Positions 16,802 to 25,009 of a stretch of 64,000 nt of DNA are shown here, in pieces. The translations under genes and the position numbers were made by a program. The DNA lies in NCBI GenBank assembly GCA_937958995.1, contig CALGAP010000006.1, forward strand, positions 136,369 through 200,368, read 5' to 3'. Origin of the DNA: an uncultured Chitinophagaceae bacterium. Its GTDB lineage: Bacteria > Bacteroidota > Bacteroidia > Chitinophagales > Chitinophagaceae. Within the stretch, counting starts at the first letter, position 1. Each line of letters opens with the position of its first letter. The notes under the pieces were generated by a model. That model made no database searches and was not told where the DNA came from. It worked only from the letters and a program-made list of their open reading frames with translations.

Positions 16802-16874
16802 GCCTACAAAATTGATAGACCAAAGATAAGCACCGAAGCCGAGAAGTAAAATTTTTTCTACCGAATTGGTGGAC
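16802..16874 (-). promoter_or_regulatory. cysH operon promoter with two copies of the sulfur-regulon palindrome
   Basis: The minus-strand -7 box TATCTTTG (16821-16828) is followed directly by GCCTACAAAATTGATAGAC (16802-16820, written on the plus strand). A second copy, TTCTACCGAATTGGTGGAC, lies upstream of the -33 region at 16856-16874. Together with 4981-4999 these define the consensus GYCTACNRAATTGRTRGAC with inverted half-sites. The downstream copy occupies the same position relative to -7 as at susC, and the upstream copy may allow cooperative binding or looping. Confidence 0.65.
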
Positions 16875-16905
16875 TATTAACGGGGCTTATACAAACGGGT
16901 GTTAG

Positions 16906-17021
16906 TTAGGGATGTTTTGCGAGCTGTCCTGGTAGTGATCTGCCGATGATATCGGTCCATCCTTCCTTAAAGTTTTCTTTGCGATAAGCAGTAGCTCGAT
17001 GATAATTGGTTCTGCTTTCAT
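16906..17021 (-). pseudogene. Remnant of an SRPBCC (AHSA1-like) gene with internal deletion
   Basis: The ATG at 17021 starts MKAEPIIIE, a typical SRPBCC N-terminus. A shifted frame about 25 bases later gives NFKEGWTDIIGRSLPGQLAKHP and a stop at 16906, a typical SRPBCC C-terminus. Roughly 100 central codons are missing and the two ends are out of frame, so no functional protein can result. It follows the truncated arsR gene, the usual partner of such proteins. Confidence 0.6.
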
Positions 17022-17084
17022 GATAATTTATTTTTGTTTTTGATGCGTTGGCTCTTTGGCGAGGAATTCCTCCAATGCAGCGAG

Positions 17085-17354
17085 CTAGCTGTTCCAGAAA
17101 GCACGATAACTTTCTGCCCAGTCTGCCACCTCTTTCAACCGCCGTAAGTCGGGATAGCAATAGCGTTCGCGCCCCTGTTGCTGAATCACTACCAACCCGC
17201 ATTCCGTGAGTATTTTAATGTGTTTTGAAATGGCCGGACGGCTGATGCTGAAATTCGCTGCCACACCATTCAGCGTAAGGCTTTTCTTCGATAACAGGCC
17301 AATGATCTCACGCCGTGTTGGGTCTGCTATTGCCTGGAAAACATCTCTTCGCAT
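17085..17354 (-). CDS. ArsR family winged-helix repressor, C-terminally truncated by an in-frame stop
   Basis: This 89-residue winged helix-turn-helix protein starts FQAIADPTRREIIGLL and has the recognition helix ISRPAISKHIKIL. Family members paired with SRPBCC proteins usually run to about 110 residues. Here a TAG follows YRAFWNS, and the same frame continues LAALEEFLAKEPTHQKQK before a second stop, so the TAG looks like a recent nonsense change. The DNA-binding half is intact and the promoter has two good operators, so the product may still repress. Its partner gene is a deletion remnant. Confidence 0.7.
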   Translation of the reverse strand: MRRDVFQAIADPTRREIIGLLSKKSLTLNGVAANFSISRPAISKHIKILTECGLVVIQQQGRERYCYPDLRRLKEVADWAESYRAFWNS

Positions 17355-17367
17355 ATTCTTTTTTTAA

Positions 17368-17410
17368 GTAACCGTTCGGTTACAAATGTAATGGGTAACC
17401 GCTTGGTTAC
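17368..17410 (-). promoter_or_regulatory. arsR promoter with tandem palindromic operators
   Basis: Two 16-base inverted repeats, GTAACCGTTCGGTTAC (17368-17383) and GTAACCGCTTGGTTAC (17395-17410), lie 27 bases apart centre to centre. They flank a perfect minus-strand -7 box, TACATTTG (17383-17390). This is the layout expected for autorepression by the adjacent ArsR protein. Confidence 0.65.
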
Positions 17411-17605
17411 AAAACGGATTTTGTAGAGTTTTTTCAACAGGCTAATTCGTTGATAGGCAGGAACTAAATTTTATCTGGTGCCATAACTGACCTGATTGCA
17501 GACATTGGCGTATATTATAATAATAAATGCGTGTAAACGTTGTATAAAAGTGCTCCGCAGCGTTGACTTACAGACCATTACGCCCATTTTTCTAAAAAAC
17601 CATCG

Positions 17606-20600
17606 ATGAAAAAGATCTACGCGTTGCATTTTATCGTGGCCCTGCTATCACTAACTGCTTCCGCCCAGGATACTCAAAACACTGTGCGCACCAAAGAGGG
17701 AAGGCTTACACAACTCAGGAATTTGGTGGGATTGCCGGCAGACAGTGATTCTTTAAAACCTTTACAATTCAGGGGAAGACAATACGCCCTCATCCAGTTT
17801 GACCGCCTACCCGATGCCAACGACCGCAAATTGCTGGCAACGCAAGGGGTAAAATTATTCGACTACCTGCCCGGCAATGCTTTCCTGGCCGAAATGCCAC
17901 AGCAGGTGCCGCCTGCCGCACTGAAAGCGCTAAAGGTGAGCGGCGTTTATGAAATGAAGCCGGAATATAAGATTGCTTCATCATTGAAAAATTTTATGCC
18001 CGCTCGCGACCGCTATATCGCGGTAAGTTTTTTTGGCGAAATACACAGAAATTCGGTTATAAATATACTTAAGGAAAATGGAGCGCAGGTTGTAGAAACA
18101 AAACTGAAACCCAGGAACACCATTTTTGTAAATGCCAGCGAAGCGGCTATTCTAAAAATAGCGAAACTGCCTTTCGTCTCGTATATCAGCCCGCAATCGC
18201 TGCGTTTTGTGCCGCTCAACGAGAACAACCGCAGCAACCATGGTATCAGTCCGCTGGCAAATCCCCTGGGAAGAAACCTGCACGGCGAAGGCGTGGTAGT
18301 GGGCGTGGGCGATGAAGGAGACCCCTCATTGCACATCGATTTTTCGGGGAGATTGATCAACCGGAACCCGATGCCGCCCACCAACCACGGTACGCATACA
18401 ACAGGCACTGTAGGTGGAGCAGGGCTCATTGATCCCAAATACAAGGGCATGGCGCCTAAGACCACGCTCGTTCACCAGTTTTTCAGCGATATTATTGTGA
18501 ACACACCGCAATTCTTCAGCGAGTATGGCATGGTGTTGACCAACAACTCGTATTTCACCGGTGAAGATGAATGCCCGGGCAACGGTGAATACAATATCCT
18601 CAGCAGCCTGGTGGATGATCAACTACTCAATCACCCGGAATTGCTGCACGTGTTTGCCGGTGGCAACGACGGCGGCATTACCTGTGCTCCTTACCCCACT
18701 TCATTTGGCACCATCAAATCAGGTTTTCAATCCTCGAAAAATGTACTGAGCGTAGGCAATATCAGCGTGGCCGTATCACCGTTTGTAATTTCTGCCGGCT
18801 CCAGTCGCGGCCCGGTGAATGATGGGCGCATCAAACCCGAAATTGTTGCGGGTGGCGATGGCGTGACATCAACGCGGGTCAATTTCACCTACGGACAAAG
18901 CTGGGGCAGCAGTATGGCTTCGCCCACCGTTACAGGTGGACTTGCGCTGGTGTATGAACGATATCGCCAGTTGAATGGCGGCGCCAATCCGCCTGCAGCA
19001 TTAATAAAGGCGGCTGCATGCAACAGTGCAGACGACTGGGGCAACCCGGGTCCCGATTTTACCTATGGCTTTGGTATTTTCAATGCGCGTGCTACAGTTG
19101 AGACGATTGAACAAAACCGGTACGTGTTGAACTCGGTGTCTCATGGCAATTCTTTCAACTTCAACATCACCGGCGTGCCTGCCGGAACCAGCCAGTTAAA
19201 AGTATTGCTTTACTGGCCCGATCAGCCTGCGGCGCCCAATTCGCCCGTGGCATTGGTAAATGACCTGGATCTTACCGTTACTGCTCCCGGACCAGTAACA
19301 CATTACCCTTTAATTCTTGACCCTTCTCCGGCCAATGTTAATTTGCCCGCGGTGGAAGGCGTTGATACCCGCAACAATATTGAACAGGTGGTAATCAGCA
19401 ATCCCGCCGCCGGCGATTATACCGTGACCGTGTCGGGTACTTCCATTCCTTCAGGCGTACAAAATTTCGTGGTGGTGTATGAGATCATCAACAGTGGCCT
19501 GGTACTTGAGTACCCCAGCGGGGGTGAGACAATTGCGTCTGGCGAATTGCAATCCATTCGCTGGAATGTATATGGCGGGGGAAATAATACTTTCAACCTG
19601 GAATATTCAACCGACGGCGGTTCTACCTGGAACACGATCATCAATAATCTTCCCGCCGACCACAGAAACTATTTCTGGAATGTACCTACTCTTGCCACCA
19701 ACATGGCACGTGTTCGTGTAACCCAAAACGTTAGCGGATTCAGTGATATGAGTGCTTACGATTTCACCATCATGCGTGTGCCGTCTACTCCGTCATTCAC
19801 AATTCCCTGCCCGGGCTATGCAGACATTACCTGGCCCGCCGTGCCCCTTGCCACCAGTTATGAAGTGGTGTTGTACAAAAACAATACTATGGAAGTAGTT
19901 GGCACCACCACGGTCACTTCGTATCGCCTGTCGGGCCTGAGCCGCGACAGCAGTTATTGGGTATCTGTGGTGCCTTTGGCAGGCAGTGTGCGCGGAAGGC
20001 AGGCCAGGGCAAGAAGAATTGTAGCCGACACAGGGAGTTGTACGCTGCCCGAGTTTGATCACGATTTTGCAGCAATAGCAATAGAAGCACCCACCAGCGG
20101 GCGCATGCATACCAGCAGCCAGCTGGGAAGCGTGCAACCGAAATTACGGATCCGCAATATGGACGGCACCACTTCTGTGGGTTCATTCAATATTTCGTAC
20201 CAGGTAAATGGTGGTGCGGTAGTTACTGAAAACAGCAATGCCACCATACCACCTTTGGACTCACTCACATACACATTCACCACACCATTCGATTTTTCTG
20301 CTACAGGCACTTACACCATAAAGATGTGGGTAGATCACACGGGCGATACACAGCATGCCAATGATACTATCGAAACAGTGATCAAGCATTTAACCAATGA
20401 CCCTGTCACGATAAGTCCCAATTTCGTAGAAGGCTTTGAGTCAACCACTGCAGCAACCTACACCCTGAAAACAATGGGCTTTGATGGCTGCGACCGCTGC
20501 GATTTTGCCAGCAACAATGCCAATGGCCGCGCGCGCACATTTATCAATACCGGCTTTGCGCGTACCGGCAACCGTGCCGTCACGCTCGATCAACAGATGT

Positions 20601-22909
20601 ATAGCCTCAATCCTACTACTGACAGTCTTACCACCACATTCAATCTTTCAAACTATACACCACTCGATCAGCTCTGGCTCGATTTCTATTACCGCAACCA
20701 GGGTAATGATGTACCCCTTCCCGGAAACCGGGTATGGATAAGAGGAAGCGATGTCGATCCCTGGGTACCTGTTTATACCCTGCCCACCAATGACCCCACA
20801 CATTTTGCAGTATGGCGAAAAGGCCCGCCCGTAAACATTACCGAAACGCTGGCAGCAGCGGGTCAAACCATCAGCAGCAGTTTCCAGGTACGGTTTGGCC
20901 AGGCCGGTTTTACTTCGGCAAATTCAGTGGTGCCCAATATGAATATAGATGATGGTTTCACATTCGACGATATCACACTTACACACGCACAAAACGATGT
21001 AGGCATACAGGCACTGGTTAGTCCCGACCTCAGCAATTTCTGTTTCTTTGGTCCTAATGAGACCATACAGGTGCGGGTGAAAAACTATGGTGATGCGACC
21101 TTGAACAATGTAGCCATCAGCTATCGCATCAACGGTATGACGGTAAATGAAAATATTCCGACGCTGAATCCCGGTGAAGTATTGACTTATACATTCGCCC
21201 AAACCGCCAACCTTGCCGCTTACCAGCAATATACTTTCGATGCCTGGGTGCATCATCCTGCAGACAACTACAACAACAATGACAGCTTATTGAATGTCGT
21301 ATTCCATACTACGCCCGTTATTACTTCATTTCCCTATTTAGAAGACTTTGAAAGCAATAATGGCTACTGGTACACCAGTGGCATTGTTAGCAGTTGGGAA
21401 TGGGGCACACCGGCGAAAAACATCATCAACAAGGCTGCAAGTGGCACCAAGGCGTGGGTTACCAGTCTTACCGGCACATACAACGGAAGTGAATACTCCT
21501 ATCTTTACTCACCTTGTTTTGACCTGAGCAGCATGACCCAACCAGTGTTCTCATTCAGTCATATATTCAGCCAGGAAGACGATTGCGAGTGCGATATGCA
21601 CTGGGTGGAATATAGTCTTGATGATGTGAACTGGACCAAACTGGGCAGCACAACCGATGGTACTAACTGGTACGATAATAATAATGTAAAGGCATGGCAG
21701 GTTTCCAAAACGCGCTGGCATGTAGCGAGCTATGATGTGCCCGTGGCTACTAATAAAGTGCGATTCAGGATTGTCATGTATGCCGATCCTTACGTCAATC
21801 TCGAAGGCATAGGTATTGATGATGTACACATTTTTGACAAGGCCGCTGTTTATACAGGTGCCGACATCACGAGCGGATTAGTGCAAAACGTAAGCGGCAA
21901 CAACTGGGTGCATTTCACCTCGGGCGGAAGACGCATTGCATCCATCCACCCACATGGACAAGACCTGGGCAGCACGCAGGTAAAAGTTTATTTCAACAAT
22001 ACCGGCAGCGACCGCTACAGTAATGTGCAATATTATCTCGACAGGAATATCGTGATTCAACCCACCAATGCGCCCGCCAGCAATGTGAGCGTGCGCTTCT
22101 ACTTTACAGATGAAGAAGTGAACAACCTGATCAACGCTACCGGCTGCAGTTATTGCACCGCACTGGGCGATGCCTATGAAGCTGGCGTAACGCAATATAG
22201 TAATGCGCCCGCTGAGGAAAATGGTACGTTGGCAGACAATGCCAACGGCTTATACACTTTCATCACGCCCGCGAATGTGCAGGTAGTTCCGTATGACAAT
22301 GGTTACTATGCCGAATACCAGGTAAGCAATTTCTCCGAGTTCTGGATCAATAGCGGTGGCCCCGGTCAAGACCGGCCGCTACCCATGGTGCTGGGATCGT
22401 TTACCGTTTCAAAACGCAATAGCACGGCGCTGCTCGAATGGATAACCCTGCAGGAATTGAACACCGACAGGTTTATCGTGCAGAAAAGCTACGATGGCGT
22501 GAATTACCAGGATATTGGCGAAGTGAAAGCCGCTGGCAATACATCTGTTTCGCAACGATACAGGTTTACTGATGTGCAACTAGCGAGTGGCAACAACTAC
22601 TATCGCCTGAAACTAGTGGATATAAACGGCGCTTCGTCTTTCTCCCCGGTGCGAATGCTGCGGACAGCCAACAATGAAGTGATCATTACGCTATATCCCA
22701 ACCCGGTCAAGAAAGGTATGTTGTACATCAATACTTCTGAAAACTGCCGCCGCGTAGATATTACCGACCCGGCAGGGCGACTGATGAGCACAGTGAACAC
22801 AACAGGAACACGGCAAACCATACCGCTGCACCATTTGGCGAAAGGCAGCTACATCGTTGCCGTGTACACTGATAATGGCAAAAAAGTTGAAAAGATATTC
22901 GTGGAGTAA
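17606..22909 (+). CDS. T9SS-exported subtilisin-like (S8) serine protease, multidomain
   Basis: This 1767-residue secreted protein has a signal peptide (about 1-20), a prodomain-like region, and an S8 catalytic domain (about 225-510). The Asp lies near residue 235 (VGVGDEGD), the His in NHGTHTTG near 263, and the Ser in GSSMASP near 435. A P-proprotein/CUB-like region, a fibronectin-like part, repeated CARDB-like segments and MAM-like jelly-roll segments follow. It ends in a type A T9SS sorting domain (YPNPVKKGMLYI...GSYIVAVY) over the last 75 residues. It is expected to be secreted by the T9SS and released or anchored at the surface to degrade protein. It is monocistronic, and its stop abuts the convergent DUF6607 gene. 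Confidence 0.9.
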   Translation: MKKIYALHFIVALLSLTASAQDTQNTVRTKEGRLTQLRNLVGLPADSDSLKPLQFRGRQYALIQFDRLPDANDRKLLATQGVKLFDYLPGNAFLAEMPQQVPPAALKALKVSGVYEMKPEYKIASSLKNFMPARDRYIAVSFFGEIHRNSVINILKENGAQVVETKLKPRNTIFVNASEAAILKIAKLPFVSYISPQSLRFVPLNENNRSNHGISPLANPLGRNLHGEGVVVGVGDEGDPSLHIDFSGRLINRNPMPPTNHGTHTTGTVGGAGLIDPKYKGMAPKTTLVHQFFSDIIVNTPQFFSEYGMVLTNNSYFTGEDECPGNGEYNILSSLVDDQLLNHPELLHVFAGGNDGGITCAPYPTSFGTIKSGFQSSKNVLSVGNISVAVSPFVISAGSSRGPVNDGRIKPEIVAGGDGVTSTRVNFTYGQSWGSSMASPTVTGGLALVYERYRQLNGGANPPAALIKAAACNSADDWGNPGPDFTYGFGIFNARATVETIEQNRYVLNSVSHGNSFNFNITGVPAGTSQLKVLLYWPDQPAAPNSPVALVNDLDLTVTAPGPVTHYPLILDPSPANVNLPAVEGVDTRNNIEQVVISNPAAGDYTVTVSGTSIPSGVQNFVVVYEIINSGLVLEYPSGGETIASGELQSIRWNVYGGGNNTFNLEYSTDGGSTWNTIINNLPADHRNYFWNVPTLATNMARVRVTQNVSGFSDMSAYDFTIMRVPSTPSFTIPCPGYADITWPAVPLATSYEVVLYKNNTMEVVGTTTVTSYRLSGLSRDSSYWVSVVPLAGSVRGRQARARRIVADTGSCTLPEFDHDFAAIAIEAPTSGRMHTSSQLGSVQPKLRIRNMDGTTSVGSFNISYQVNGGAVVTENSNATIPPLDSLTYTFTTPFDFSATGTYTIKMWVDHTGDTQHANDTIETVIKHLTNDPVTISPNFVEGFESTTAATYTLKTMGFDGCDRCDFASNNANGRARTFINTGFARTGNRAVTLDQQMYSLNPTTDSLTTTFNLSNYTPLDQLWLDFYYRNQGNDVPLPGNRVWIRGSDVDPWVPVYTLPTNDPTHFAVWRKGPPVNITETLAAAGQTISSSFQVRFGQAGFTSANSVVPNMNIDDGFTFDDITLTHAQNDVGIQALVSPDLSNFCFFGPNETIQVRVKNYGDATLNNVAISYRINGMTVNENIPTLNPGEVLTYTFAQTANLAAYQQYTFDAWVHHPADNYNNNDSLLNVVFHTTPVITSFPYLEDFESNNGYWYTSGIVSSWEWGTPAKNIINKAASGTKAWVTSLTGTYNGSEYSYLYSPCFDLSSMTQPVFSFSHIFSQEDDCECDMHWVEYSLDDVNWTKLGSTTDGTNWYDNNNVKAWQVSKTRWHVASYDVPVATNKVRFRIVMYADPYVNLEGIGIDDVHIFDKAAVYTGADITSGLVQNVSGNNWVHFTSGGRRIASIHPHGQDLGSTQVKVYFNNTGSDRYSNVQYYLDRNIVIQPTNAPASNVSVRFYFTDEEVNNLINATGCSYCTALGDAYEAGVTQYSNAPAEENGTLADNANGLYTFITPANVQVVPYDNGYYAEYQVSNFSEFWINSGGPGQDRPLPMVLGSFTVSKRNSTALLEWITLQELNTDRFIVQKSYDGVNYQDIGEVKAAGNTSVSQRYRFTDVQLASGNNYYRLKLVDINGASSFSPVRMLRTANNEVIITLYPNPVKKGMLYINTSENCRRVDITDPAGRLMSTVNTTGTRQTIPLHHLAKGSYIVAVYTDNGKKVEKIFVE

Positions 22910-23815
22910 TCAGCGAATATGTTCTTCGAGTATTTTTTTGATGCGGTCTTCTACGTCAGGTGACTTGCCTTTGAGCGAAATAGTCTCCAGGTCTTCGAGA
23001 CGGCGCTGCAGGCTGCCATTTCTTACTTCGCGCTTAATGGTGATGATGTCTTTCTTTGCGATCAGCGCATCCCAGCTGGCGCGCACCTGCTTCCAATAAT
23101 CCTGGTTCTTAGCCCACCAGTCCTGGGCGGCAAAACATTTTTTGTCATCTACTTTTCTGTAGATGTTATATCCCTTTTCTTGTACGAGTATCAGGTCGGG
23201 TTGTCCGTCTTTACGAATAATTTTCACATTATCCTGCTCGTGCACCCAGCCGCTATCGGTCAGTTGAATGATGTTTCCGCGTTTCATCACATTGTAATCA
23301 CTGCGCTTGGTGTACTCGCGGCGCGGAAGCGGGGCATCGGCCGTATTTCTCCAGAAATGTTCCCCGTTCTGGTGCACCCAGATGGCGCTGCCCTGGTAGC
23401 GGGGGGCATCATTTGTTTCCCAAACTGACTGCGTCCATTGACCTTTTACTGTTTCGGGAGACACGCGTTGTTTTTTCCATATATCATCGTGGAAGTAGGT
23501 AAGGAACTCGGTGTTCTGATAAGTCCAGTCTTCGCGCCAGTGTTTTACCACCATACTATCGTCAATCACCAGTATGCGCTGAATGACTAACCGGTTATCG
23601 GAACTTTCAATCAGCACTCCCCATTCCAGGGCTTTGGCCACGTATTTATCTTTCAGCTTATAATTTTTGTCGGGAGAAAACGTTTCGATGTACTTAAACT
23701 CCACTTCATAACATCCGCAAAGCGATTTGATGGCTTCTACGTCTTGTTTATCTTGTGCTTTGGCTGCAATAAGGGCGAGAAGATAAAGACATGTCAATAG
23801 TACTGATCTTAGCAT
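22910..23815 (-). CDS. DUF6607 family protein
   Basis: This 301-residue protein has a signal peptide (about 1-21, ending AAKAQ) and a conserved body rich in Trp and Tyr, including CGCYEVEFKY, HWREDWTYQ and QSVWETNDAPRYQG. This matches DUF6607, a Bacteroidota periplasmic family of unknown function. It lies downstream of the HmuY-like/TonB receptor pair on the same strand but beyond a strong terminator. It may therefore be expressed by partial read-through or from its own promoter. A role in iron or haem handling is only suggested by position. Confidence 0.75.
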   Translation of the reverse strand: MLRSVLLTCLYLLALIAAKAQDKQDVEAIKSLCGCYEVEFKYIETFSPDKNYKLKDKYVAKALEWGVLIESSDNRLVIQRILVIDDSMVVKHWREDWTYQNTEFLTYFHDDIWKKQRVSPETVKGQWTQSVWETNDAPRYQGSAIWVHQNGEHFWRNTADAPLPRREYTKRSDYNVMKRGNIIQLTDSGWVHEQDNVKIIRKDGQPDLILVQEKGYNIYRKVDDKKCFAAQDWWAKNQDYWKQVRASWDALIAKKDIITIKREVRNGSLQRRLEDLETISLKGKSPDVEDRIKKILEEHIR

Positions 23816-23892
23816 ACGTCAATAGTTTTATTGCCCGCAAATCAACTAAGTTGGTCCGGTTTACTGTTTACCTGTTCGGGAATTTCGACTTA

Positions 23893-23926
23893 CTAAAAAA
23901 GAAAAAAGGCGGTTGGGCCGCCTTTT
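23893..23926 (-). terminator. Intrinsic terminator after the HmuY-like gene
   Basis: A 9-bp stem (AAAAGGCGG/CCGCCTTTT) with a five-base loop is followed on the minus strand by a T-rich tail. It lies 12 bases beyond the stop of the HmuY-like gene and separates it from the DUF6607 gene. Confidence 0.85.
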
Positions 23927-23937
23927 CAGAAACTTGT

Positions 23938-24987
23938 TTATGGAGCTTTTACCAGCTTATACTCTAACTCCGGCTTGCCTCTTTCACCGCCGTCGCCAGA
24001 GGCGAAGCTGACGAATTTGAGCTTATAAATATTACCGGCAACATCTTTTATCACATAGAAGCGGTCGGTCTTTACGCTGGTCACAGCCGGTGGTGGCGCA
24101 GCCGAACGCCAGTTGCTACCAATAACTGTACTGCTGTTGCTAAAGGTGGTGCCGGCAACATGTGTTTCATTATATTCTTCATACGATATCGCGCTGGTGA
24201 GCACTTCAGCAGCCTGCACGCCGGCCAGCGCATTGATGTACACAAAGTCTGAGAAGGTATACGGTATAGTGGCAGTGGCTTTATACGTAGTGAGCGTCCA
24301 CAGTATGTCCCAGTTTGCTTTCGTCGGTTCTGCGTTCACTATGCCGCCGGTCTCGAGCGATGCGTGACGGAAATTGTATCTATCGTCTTTGCCAACATCG
24401 ATAGTTTTGATGTTCTGTTCAGACAATTTCGCATACTGTACGCGGTAACCATTTCCGTTTCGGGTGATGCGTATTTTGTAAAAATCCCTGGCAGGAGCAA
24501 CCATACCATTGCTCGGGCTAAGAATATACACCTTGTTATCGGCATCTTCGGCAGAGATAGCGGCAATGGCAGTCTTGCTCAGATCGCCATCCACGTCGTC
24601 AATAATGTCCATAGCACCTTCGCCCTGGCCAACACGCAGTGCATCGGCGAACCCTAAAGTATCATCCGCTACAATAGCGTTGATATCGTTTTTTGCAGTA
24701 GGCTTCACGGATGCAGCAGTAGTTCTGTTAATGATTACCCGGAAATCGCTGCCGCAGTAAAAGCCAAGATCCCACGATGTGCGTTTTACCGAGTCCTGTT
24801 TGCCGGTGCTGAGATCAAGATATACCGAGTTAACAGCATTAGCGCCGCCGGTACCTCCATTGAGCTGAATACTTTGCCCCCCGGAAGGTGGTGGTGGTGG
24901 CGGAGGTGCATCGCTGTCTTTACTGCAGGAAATCAATGTTGTTACAAAACAAGTAGCGCCAATAATGTAAAAAAGCCTCTTCGTCAT
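23938..24987 (-). CDS. HmuY-like haem-binding lipoprotein
   Basis: This 349-residue lipoprotein has its lipobox at LISC (Cys at about residue 21), followed by a Pro-rich linker of seven prolines. The body contains the HmuY-family pattern RTSWDLGFYCGSDFRVIIN, and a repeated NWDILWT segment later. HmuY proteins capture haem at the surface for the HmuR receptor, which is encoded 22 bases upstream. The haem ligands are not identifiable with certainty. The protein is longer than classical HmuY (about 216 residues), so substrate identity is inferred. Confidence 0.75.
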   Translation of the reverse strand: MTKRLFYIIGATCFVTTLISCSKDSDAPPPPPPPSGGQSIQLNGGTGGANAVNSVYLDLSTGKQDSVKRTSWDLGFYCGSDFRVIINRTTAASVKPTAKNDINAIVADDTLGFADALRVGQGEGAMDIIDDVDGDLSKTAIAAISAEDADNKVYILSPSNGMVAPARDFYKIRITRNGNGYRVQYAKLSEQNIKTIDVGKDDRYNFRHASLETGGIVNAEPTKANWDILWTLTTYKATATIPYTFSDFVYINALAGVQAAEVLTSAISYEEYNETHVAGTTFSNSSTVIGSNWRSAAPPPAVTSVKTDRFYVIKDVAGNIYKLKFVSFASGDGGERGKPELEYKLVKAP

Positions 24988-25009
24988 CCTGATAAATTTT
25001 TATAGTTAA

